This document shows positions 55,705-64,000 of a stretch of DNA of 64,000 nt, in pieces. The notes beneath the pieces are model-generated. The model did no database searches and was not told the origin of the DNA. It saw nothing but the letters and a program-made list of their open reading frames with translations. How positions within the stretch are numbered: position 1 is the first letter of the stretch; every line of letters begins with the position of its first letter. The position numbers were made by a program, and so were the translations under genes. The DNA comes from Byssothecium circinans (taxonomy: Eukaryota > Ascomycota > Dothideomycetes > Pleosporales > Massarinaceae), in assembly GCA_010015675.1 (NCBI GenBank), contig ML976992.1, forward strand, positions 574,404-638,403. The letters are read 5' to 3'.

Positions 55705-58700
55705 ATGGCATCAACGACGCCTCAGCGCAGCGGCAGCGAAGCCGCCGCTCCCGCAACGTTCTCCTACGCCCAGGCCGCAAAAGGCTTGTCAGCGCAGCCG
55801 TCCTCCGCCGCCAGCAAGGCATCCTCAGGTTCGGCCACCCCAGCCAAGGATTCGCAAGTGAGCACCATTCCTGCCGCAGCCGTCATAAGCTGGGCAGAGG
55901 ATGCCGAAGCAAATGAGGCTCGTTCAGAGCCCAATGCAGCCTCACGCGAGCCCCGCACCCAGCCAGCAGCGCCTGCCACCAAATCAGCACCGACGCCGCA
56001 AGACGCCACAACATCGACAGTATCGTCTCCAGATCTAGGTGCCTCGACTGCCTCTACCGTCACCAAGGACGACGACGTATCCTCCATACCCAACACATCC
56101 TCCGACTCGACCTGGGACAACAAGTCGCAAGCATCCACGTCGGTGGAGAAGTCGGTCGGCTCACTGGATAAGCCTGCCGAGAAGGCGGAGGGCAAGAAGG
56201 GCAAAGGAAAGGGAAAGAATGCGGACAAACTTCCATCAAAGCCCCTCCATGAGGCCCCACCGCCTGCGGTGAATATCTGGAAGCAACGAGCCGAAGAGGC
56301 GAGAGCAAAGACTGTGCAGCGGCCTGCTCCGGCCAAGCCAGCATCTATTGCAGCATCGGGGGCTCCCAACGGTGCACCTCCGGGTCCCGCCACCACAACT
56401 CAGGCCAAGGCTGCCTCGGATTCAAGCTCCAAGGAGAAGCCGGTCAAAGGCCGTGAGGAAGAGAAGAGCAGCCAAGCTCGCAAGGATTCCAAGTTGGAAG
56501 GTGATGCGGACAAGACTAGAAAGACCGGCAAAGGTCGATCACAGGAGAAGGACTTGAGACCGACCCAACCCGCCTTGCCTCTCATGCCTGCTCGTGATCA
56601 AGAGGCATGGCCGACTCCCGAGACAGCTGTCGACGAGGAGCGAAAGAAGGCAAATGAGAAGAGTGATAAGCCTGAACAAGAGCACAAGGACAACTCGGCA
56701 CCAAAGACCAAGTGGAACAAGCTTCCCATCAACCCGACAGTGGTGTTCAACACTCCTATGCCTAACGGTGCCTCGTCACGGAGAGGCGGACGAGGACCAG
56801 GTCGTGGTGGAGCTCAGGTCGGTGGCCGTACTGGTGGTTTCGACGCAAGCAACTCCGCCCAAACCGAGAAGGACGGCTTTGCTGCCACATCACTACAAAA
56901 TGGCGACGTGCCGAGGCGAGGCCGTACCGACGGACCCGCTCGAGATGCTTCTCCCAAGGAGAGGCGCAATATTAGCGCTGGCTCCGCACCGAAGGAAAAG
57001 GCGCCCATAGTCAATGGTGACAAATTCACCAAGGCGGCGGGATCTGACGTAGAAGCCCCGTCTAGGCGGCCGGGTGATTCTGCAACCAACTTCCAAATGT
57101 CTGGTCAAAACAACACTTACCCTCGACACTTCCCCACGGGACGCCCGAACAAGCCTAGGAGGGGCGATTTCCAAGGCCAAGAGCGGAGGAAAGATGGTGA
57201 CTCTGTGTCACCCACAAAAGAGAATGGCGCTTTCGGTGGTCGCCGAAATTCTACTGCTATGCAGACAGAAGGTAAGCGCCTACGGCAGGGTAAACTTAAT
57301 AAACTTGACTCACGTCTCCCAACTACAGATAACGGCGAGCAGCGAGGCTCTGGTTATGCTGATGGCCAGGTGCCACACTCAAAGCGAGGCACTGACCGCC
57401 CATTCGGTTCCTATTCTGGCCGTGAGCGTAGGGGAGGTGGCCGTGGAGGACGTGGGAACTATCAGAACGGTCATCAGTACACGAATGGCCACAACCCATC
57501 TATGAAGCCGCCGTACGCTGGACCATTATCACCCACGACCTTCAACCCCGACCCAACGGCTTATTTCTCTCCGCCTCCCAACAGGTATCGCAACGGACCT
57601 CGCTCACAGTCTGGCACGAATGAAAATATGTACCGGATGCCCGGCCCGTATGGTGGTCCTCAACAAGTACCCCCGATTCAGACGTTCATGAATCCTCCTT
57701 ATGAGTACCCCGTGCCACAGCCTATGAGCGCGGTACCTTTTGGTCAATTCGGGTTTGATCCGCTCGCACTGTTCTCCATGGTGACGATGCAAATGTATGT
57801 GTAATCTTTCTGCGCTTCATATCTCGAGCTAACTATTCCTAGGGAGTACTACTTCTCCTTGGAGAACCTTATCAAGGACATGTATCTTCGCAAGCACATG
57901 GATACGAAAGGCTTCGTTTTCCTCAGCGTGATAGCTGACTTCAACCGCATCAAGCAGCTGACAGAAGATGTTGAGCTCATCAAATCTGTCTGCTACCAGT
58001 CGCGGGTGATTGACTACCGCATTGGAAACGACGGTAAAGACCGGGTGAGGTGTCGAGAAGGTTGGGAGAAATTTGTCTTGCCTGTGGCCGATCGAGACGC
58101 GTCGGTACAGAACGAGGGACCTGAAGAGACTTGTACGAGCCCCCATTATAGAAGATGCATGTCATGCACCGTCACCCTGGTAGAAGTCCACTAGGTGTCT
58201 GGCCAAGACTGCAGCAAACCCCCCTCCCCCTTTTTCGAAGACCGTACTAACGTTGGACCCCACCCAGACAATCCTCCAGTTCCCCACCCACATGGCTTCG
58301 ATGCGAATGCTGCGCCTAGGTTTCCTGACATGCCTGCATCAGCAGGACCCGTGTTTGGGGCTGAGGGAGCTTATCCAATGATCAATGGATTTCACCCCGG
58401 TGCTGCGCAGCACATATCTATGCAGTCGAAGGAGCACCTCCCGAATGGTACCGCCGCCGAAGGGGTCAACGGCACTGCTATTCCGAATGGGCACTCCGTC
58501 GACAATGCGACCAAGGCTGTGAGTGCAGAACCTGATTCTTTCTCTAACGAGCAAGTCGAGAGCTTGACTGTCGTTGTCCGAAAACAAGGCCAGTCTGTGA
58601 CGCCAGCCTTGCCTCCTGCTACTATTCGAACCTTTTCTAATGGGAGTCTTGACAGTAGCAGCGATGTGCCGAATGAGCCTGAAAAGGCTCTTGGCCGCCA

Positions 58701-59346
58701 AGCAAGCGTTGCGGCCGACGGCACTGGTCCTTCCTTGGGGTAAGCCTTGCGGCAACGGTTCACTGGCGGAGGTGCTGATGTTCATGGTAGTGCTGAGAGT
58801 CAAATTCACGACCAAACTCGGAGAACCGCAAGCCCTTTTATGTCAACATCGGATACGACACCTGTTCGTCTATTCTGGGTCAAAGATAACGACACCCCGG
58901 TTAATGTCATTCCTGCCGATTCTACCCACGAAATTTACTCAATTCTTCGGTCAAAAGCTCTACAACAGCGCCAAACTGCTTCTTCCGGTTTTTGCCCGTA
59001 CGACATGGATGTTCTTTATCAGTTCTGGAGCCACTTTCTTATTCGCAACTTCAACACTCGAATGTACGACGAATTCCGGAATTTTGCTTTCGAAGATGCT
59101 GCAAATCTTTCCGATGTCGGTCTTTCGAATTTAATCAAGTTTTATGGGGAGGCGTTGCTATCACAGAGTGTCATCCGGGACCATGTTGCTCGCGATTATA
59201 TCGAGCTCGTACGGTCGGAGAGCGAGCCCCGGCGGCCAGGCTTGAAGCAATTGCAATCGGTTATGCGTCACGAATCACTGGAGCCTTGGAATCGACAACG
59301 GCTCGTGAACCTGCTGGACGCGGACCTTTTGGCATCTCTGGAGTAA
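55705..59346 (+). CDS. La-motif RNA-binding protein (LARP1/Sro9-like)
   Basis: Five exons: 55705-57271, 57329-57794, 57843-58132, 58268-58739 and 58791-59346 (1116 aa). Residues 1-670 are disordered: Ala/Ser/Pro, then Lys-rich (EGKKGKGKGKNADK), then RGG-type (SSRRGGRGPGRGGAQVGGRT). The La motif (about 675-765) follows the second intron: EYYFSLENLIKDMYLRKHMD, TKGFVFLSVIADFNRIKQLT and YRIGNDGKDRVRCREGWEKF. After another disordered stretch, exon 5 holds a conserved C-terminal block: PVRLFWVKDNDTPVNVIPAD, CPYDMDVLYQFWSHFLIRNF and NTRMYDEFRNFAFEDA. Yeast relatives Sro9/Slf1 and human LARP1 bind mRNA and regulate translation. Intron 1 (57272-57328, 57 bp) is a multiple of three without stops; its removal gives MQTEDNGEQRG. 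Intron 3 (135 bp) has a perfect TACTAAC branch. Introns 3 and 4 contain in-frame stops that would truncate the protein if retained. Confidence 0.88.
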
Positions 59347-60250
59347 TGTTTGGGTTATTTTGATTGCCACAAATAGTACGGTGATTGGTTAGAAGTCTGA
59401 CTACGCTTTCTACGGTGTTCCAAATCGAAAGCGTAGTCAAACTTCTGCTGTAGTACTGTATTTTGGCATCGATGCCCGCGTATACCAAGTCCCAGGACTG
59501 TTCCCCTTCATGTTGGCAAACACCCTCTTCTGTACTGCCCCTAATTCGTTACCCCCGTCACCGTTCGAATATCCCCGGCTCCCCTTTACACGAAAAGTTT
59601 TTGGCGTTGATACACTGGCACGGGCATCTGCATGTCTTTACAATTCACCTTTTCACACTGTTCCACCAAAATAGAGTTACCATCAGACGGAGGGCCTCGG
59701 GGTTTTCCTTTTCACGAGATACCTGACCTTTATTTGGAAAACTTTTTTTTTCTCTTTTTTTACCATTAACTTCTTCTCTGACAGGCCGCGGAGCAAGGGG
59801 GTGTGGGCCTTGTGTGGCGGGCGTCCTCTTTGCATTCTCTCCACTTCCAGGAAACCCAGCATAGCGGCATGTTTTTCTTCCGTCTTCAATCACCCCATTG
59901 TTTTTGTGTGTCTGCTTGTCATGCACCCTCCAGTAAATATAAAAGCTGTTCGCCCAATAGGGGTCTTGTGTTTGGAACTGTTTGTGGCATTGTAAAATAT
60001 GAAAATCAATGTAGCTGGTCTGTTGTGCGTTGTATAGAGATGCGTCACACTGCGTGGTCAAGACCATAACGGATCTGGAGTGACATGGCCCGTGCGTGGA
60101 AGTGTTGACTTGGGTCGGTCGGTCCTTTCAAACGCCGATCCCGACAGTTGCGAATCGCACCGCCACCTTCTATGACCCTATCATCCCCACAGTTCACCTC
60201 TCTCTTCCAACACAACATCTCCTCTCTACATTGGTAGCACAACATTGAAC
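59347..60250. other. Intergenic region holding the LARP 3' UTR and a long hairpin
   Basis: 0.9 kb with no gene. It contains the inverted repeat at 59362-59470 and a T/A homopolymer stretch near 59740-59765. The leader of the next gene is C/A-rich with short CT runs. Confidence 0.5.
59362..59470. repeat. Long imperfect inverted repeat (hairpin) downstream of the LARP stop codon
   Basis: The core is a 20-bp stem with one mismatch: 59391-59410 (AGAAGTCTGACTACGCTTTC) pairs with 59427-59446 across a 16-nt loop. Pairing resumes outside after a small internal loop: AAATA..GTAC (59371-59379) with GTACTGTATTT (59453-59463), and GAT.GCCA (59362-59369) with TGGCATC (59464-59470). The whole element is about 109 bp and starts 15 bp after the stop codon, so it should be part of the mRNA 3' UTR. 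It could be an RNA regulatory structure or a decayed foldback/MITE-like element. Confidence 0.8.
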
Positions 60251-61644
60251 ATGGCGCCCGCAGTGGCCCACCTCCATAAGCTGGTGGCCAAGAACGCGAA
60301 AGTGTTCAAGTGAGTATCCCGAGTATCATGACTCCTAGATGGAGACACTGACATCACCAAAGGGCCGCCTGGCGACACGCTGCGAAACTCGTACAGAACA
60401 AACTCCCTATCTCCGTACGACCTACACAAGCCGAACTACAACCCATCTTCGTTCGGAACACTCCAAAGCATCCGGTCCATCGCATTGCGCAACTCAAGCA
60501 GGCCAAGGGACGATGGTACACAACCCATAGCCAGATCAGCGCTACAGTTCGACGCTTCACTACTGCCGCGGCTCGCGATTCCGGTGTCAAGTTCGACCGG
60601 GCAAGTTTTCCTAAGTCGAGGACTGCCGATGCCGTGTTTCGACAGACCGGCCGTGCACCATTTGCCTCGACACTCCGTCCGAACCTCACTGGAGGTACGC
60701 TTGGCCGGACAGCCGGAGGATATGCTTGGGGCTCTGGACGCGCTGGCGGTGCGAGATACTTTTCACATGGCCCAGCCGCTCCGGCACAGGTCATCAACAA
60801 TGTCTCCCAAGCTGTTCGCGCTTTCTTCGTCTCAGGCCAGAAGGCGCAATTCAACGGCATGGACCCACATACTGGCGAGAAGCGCTTCAAGTCCGTTTCT
60901 GCGCTGCAGGATCAGGTCAACCGTACCATCAACAAGATGCCCAAGACGACTCCCGGTTCCTTTATCGCTTTCAACATCAACCCGACCGTCACCGCCCTCA
61001 CCCCGTTGAACGCCGTCAAGGGCTTCGCCTCGTTTGCGCAGGAGATGGACTCTCTCAACAAGGAGGGCCTTATCGATGTTCTTTCCGTCGACTTCTCTCG
61101 CGCCGTTAAGGAACTCGCCGCAGTACTCAAAGACATACAACGGCTCTCCGCTCTCGGCGATCTGCCCATAACATATGAAGCCTCAACCCTCAAAATCCAC
61201 TTCCCAGGCTGTGACGCTGAAACCGTCGAGAAGATCTGCGACGAGTTAAACGTCCAACGCGGTGTCATCCACCAGGACGAAGACTTTGACGCCTTCGTCG
61301 GCACCGAGATCGCGCTCTTATTCCCCTTCGCACCGTCTCGCACGCCCTCCGAGCGCTCCTTCTACGACAAGCCCGTTACGACGCGCCAGTATCCCATCGA
61401 TTGGCGCAACATGATGACTCCTTCAACTGTCAGCTCAGACTCGGATTTGTACTCGACACACTCGGACAATGGGCTGGACTTTGAGGATTTAATGGATGAG
61501 AATCCCTGGGTCACGCCGTCTACACCGTCTGGGTATGAGAGTATGCATCTGAGTGAAGCGGAAGAGGTGGATGGTCATACGCCGTTGGAGTATCAGGGGT
61601 TTGAGGGCATTTACCGCTTCATGGAACAGTGCGAGTCGAGATAA
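60251..61644 (+). CDS. Conserved fungal protein with possible mitochondrial presequence; function unknown
   Basis: Exons 60251-60309 and 60363-61644 (446 aa; 53-bp intron, CACTGAC branch). The N-terminus MAPAVAHLHKLVAKNAKVFK and following AAWRHAAKLVQNKL are basic and amphipathic with no acidic residues, a possible mitochondrial targeting signal. Conserved-looking core segments are HGPAAPAQVINNVSQAVRAF, MPKTTPGSFIAFNINPTVTA, KEGLIDVLSVDFSRAVKELA, ALGDLPITYEASTLKIHFPG and CDAETVEKICDELNVQRGVI, then QDEDFDAFVGTEIALLFPFA. The C-terminus is acidic. I recall fungal homologues annotated as casein kinase II beta subunit, but the Cys zinc finger of CK2-beta is absent, so that name is doubtful. A small Gly-rich segment (GGYAWGSGRAGGARYFSHG) lies near residue 150. 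Confidence 0.78.
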
Positions 61645-62312
61645 GGTGGAGAAACCTATCTTGCAGGCGTTTTAAAGGGTGATGGATGACGGTGATGGTT
61701 CGGATACTTACTACCATTTGGCTGGGATGGTGGATTCATTAGAGCTTTGATTTTTAGGGATGGATGTGGAGTGGGTATTTGGACGATCGCTACTTCTCTT
61801 TTGTTTGAATATATTGAGTTTGAGATTATGTGTTTGAGCTCTTGTGATATGATGTGATGTGATGAGATGGAGACTGTATTTGCATCGTCGGTGCATGGTT
61901 GTTGATGGAGGCAGTAAGGGAGAGGAAACATACGCGGCGAAACGCAATGTCTTCGCCATTTAAGAACTCAGACATTCGGCAGAGTTTTGACATGTTGGAA
62001 GGCCCAGGAAACTCTGAATATGACTGTAGGGCGTGATTTGGGCTCCGAAGTTGGTCGTGGTGGAAGCCTATCTCCGCGATATCTCCGATCTCCCCCACCA
62101 ATTGCACTCTCGTCCTTCGTGATGTTCCTCCAACTTGAGGCGCTCGATCTCGTTCAGGTCAATTACAGCCAATTGTTTGTTCTTGAATTAGTCTAAACCA
62201 TCTTGATTTGAGGTCTAGATGCTTTTATAGTAGAACGTACTCACACTCCATCCATCCATCCCTTCATTCCATCCCCTCCCCGAAAACCGGAGCTTAATTC
62301 CAAGACAACACC
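61645..62312. other. Intergenic region before the FAH-fusion gene
   Basis: 0.67 kb. A degenerate GTGAT/GATGT tandem lies near 61843-61865. The last 80 bp are CATCCATC/CCTTC-rich, as in fungal leaders. No gene was seen. Confidence 0.5.
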
Positions 62313-64000
62313 ATGGCTTCCACATCGGTCACCATAGGACAACCGTCTTACACAAACTACATATCCTACCTAGACCCCACACTCTCAACCCCACGCATCG
62401 GCCACTGCGACCTCGCCGATGAAACAATTCAGCCTCTGCGATTCACCTCTGGCACTCTCATCTCAACCCTCTACCAAGTCATCGAAGCCGGCACCTCCTC
62501 CATTGTACCCCACGGGCCCCCGATCCCTTTCTCCACTGTAAAAGCCCTTCCACCCCTCACAGGCCGCGACATCCTTTGCGTCGGAAAAAACTACGCCGAG
62601 CACGCCAAGGAGTTCAACAAAAGCGGCTTCGACAGTAGCGACAAGACAGATCAGCCGTCCCATCCTGTGATTTTCACCAAGCGCTTCACTAGTATCATTG
62701 CAAACGGCGAGGATGTGTTGAGGCATGAAGGTTGGACGGAGACATTGGACTATGAGGGCGAGATTGGGGTCATTATTGGGAAAGCTGGATTCCGGGTCGA
62801 AGAGGCGGGTGCAATGGAGTATGTGTGGGGGTATACGATTGTGAATGATGTTACGGCGAGGGAGAGGCAGAGGGATCACAAGCAGTTCTTTTTGGGGAAG
62901 AGTGCGGATGGGTTTTGTCCTATGGTGAGTTGGAAACCAATCTTCCCGGTGCTAAATTATGCTTTCGCATTTCAAGTGCGAGAGGTAGAATTCGAGACTA
63001 ACTTTGGAGTTGTAGGGCCCCATCGCTGTTCCGAAAGAACAGCTAGAGCAGGTTTTACGGGTACAGACCCATGTCAATGGCGAACTTCGCCAGGATGCCA
63101 CCACAGATGATCTCATTTTCTCGATTCCCTACCTCATCAAGACAATTTCTGAAGGGCAGACTCTTATGCAAGGGGACGTCATCGCCACTGGAACGGTATA
63201 TCCCACCCTTCCCATTTTCTCTCTTGCACATCAAACTGATGGAGGTTGGAACAGCCCGCAGGTGTAGGCATCGGCCGCAAGCCACCAATCTACCTCCAAC
63301 CAGGCGACTCTATCTCTGTTTCCGTGAACGGTCTTGGTACCTTGACAAACCGGGTCGTCTCCAATACTGACTGTCCTACTCCACGAGAGGTGGCTCAAAC
63401 ATCAAGTCTCTCCCCCACCGACCAAAGAAGAATTCTAAACCTCTCTTTTCTAACAAAAATCAACAAAAAACTCCTGTACTACAAAGTCCTTGGCCCCCAC
63501 CCAAATACAGCATCAACCCCAGCACTAAAACCCAACATATTCTTCCTCCACGGCCTAGGCAGCACACACACTATCTTCACCCCACTCATCTCAACACTCT
63601 CTCTCTCCTCAACAACAACATGCCACCTCCTCGACCTCGAAGGCGCCGGACTCTCACCCACCCATCCCCTCAGTAAACTCAGTATCGAGTCCTACACCGC
63701 CGACCTCGCCGCTTTGTTCGACCACGTAGCCACAAAGAATAAACAAGAGGCATCCGAAGCTACAATCATCGCGCACTCAACAGGCTGTCTCATCGCCCTC
63801 TCCTTCGCCATAGCATACCCCCAAAAAGTGGGGAAATTGATCTTACTCAGTCCCCCGCCTAGTCCCATCACAGAGGACGAAGCGAAGACTTACTATGAAC
63901 GCGCTGACCTCGCGCGTTTATACGGTATGGCTGCCATAGTCGACACAGTAGCTCCCATACCAACTTCCGGGGATTCAGCGTCACCGGAAAAGGCGCTGGC
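62313..64000 (+). CDS. FAH-family hydrolase/isomerase fused to an alpha/beta-hydrolase (3' end outside window)
   Basis: Exons 62313-62924, 63016-63195 and 63255 to beyond 64000 (about 512 residues visible). Residues ~85-300 form a fumarylacetoacetate-hydrolase-family domain: RDILCVGKNYAEHAKEFNKS, DYEGEIGVIIGK (metal-binding acidic residues), NDVTARERQRDHKQFFLGKS, then ADGFCPMGP, ISEGQTLMQGDVIATGTPAG and SVSVNGLGTLTNRVV. The same open frame then enters an alpha/beta-hydrolase: LLYYKVLGPHPN, NIFFLHGLGSTHTIFTPLIS (oxyanion HG), HLLDLEGAGLSPTHPLSKLS, IIAHSTGCLIALSFAIAYPQ (nucleophile elbow, Ser439) and KVGKLILLSPPPSP. No stop, splice-site pair or start signal separates them. Both families act on ring-cleavage products of aromatic catabolism (hydratase/hydrolase steps), so a bifunctional catabolic enzyme is plausible; the substrate cannot be named. 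Confidence 0.85.

Noticed and set aside
58133..58194. Alternative LARP splice acceptor CACTAG at 58193-58194
   Set aside because: It would put the downstream exon out of frame; the acceptor at 58266-58267 with a perfect TACTAAC branch keeps the frame.
1..64000. tRNA genes, 5S rRNA, CRISPR arrays, bacterial-type operons
   Set aside because: No cloverleaf-compatible A/B boxes, 5S motif or regular spacer-repeat pattern was found, and the gene structures are eukaryotic.

Overview
The window is nuclear DNA of a filamentous ascomycete. Genes are interrupted by short introns (mostly 45-100 bp) with fungal GTRNGT donors and CTRAC/CTAAC branch points. The gene set (UPF3, SIT4, NRC-2-type kinase, DASH subunit DAD3, Leu5-type carrier, TMF-type golgin, fungal LARP) is typical of Pezizomycotina. 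The many conserved fungal-only proteins suggest Dothideomycetes, but the genus cannot be fixed from the sequence alone.

Layout. 0-9 kb: SIT4 phosphatase (3' end off the left edge) diverges from UPF3; a mitochondrial CoA-type carrier diverges from a METTL4-like MT-A70 methyltransferase. 8.3-19.2 kb: a gene-poor stretch with an AT-rich relic, recurrent short motifs and only one supported small gene (15.3 kb). 19-30 kb: a very large WD40/solenoid/disordered protein, a Nas6/gankyrin ankyrin protein and a TMF-type golgin. 31-32 kb: a nitrilase-family gene that looks broken. 32.5-43 kb: a six-exon F-box gene, TAF10, mitochondrial uS19 (RSM19), MRE11 and a likely eIF4E-binding protein. 44-52 kb: NRC-2/Fpk1-type AGC kinase, DAD3, mitochondrial uS5 and TRM2. 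55-64 kb: a La-motif (LARP) protein, a conserved fungal protein with a possible mitochondrial presequence, and a FAH-family/alpha-beta-hydrolase fusion that runs off the right edge.

The genes do not form a single pathway. RNA and translation functions are common: NMD (UPF3), possible nucleic-acid adenine methylation (METTL4-like), possible cap-binding control (4E-BP-like), LARP, tRNA m5U (TRM2) and two mitoribosomal proteins. Five divergent pairs share short intergenic regions (245-640 bp). MRPS5/TRM2, both potentially serving mitochondrial translation, share one with a CCAAT box.

Exon structures were built by hand from splice signals, reading frame and family conservation. All spliced CDS lengths given close in frame. 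The items most worth following are the FAH/alpha-beta-hydrolase fusion, a roughly 109-bp hairpin-forming inverted repeat in the 3' region of the LARP gene, the frameshifted nitrilase, a 16-nt microexon in RSM19, and the N-terminal Y-x4-L-hydrophobic motif in the 40-43 kb protein.
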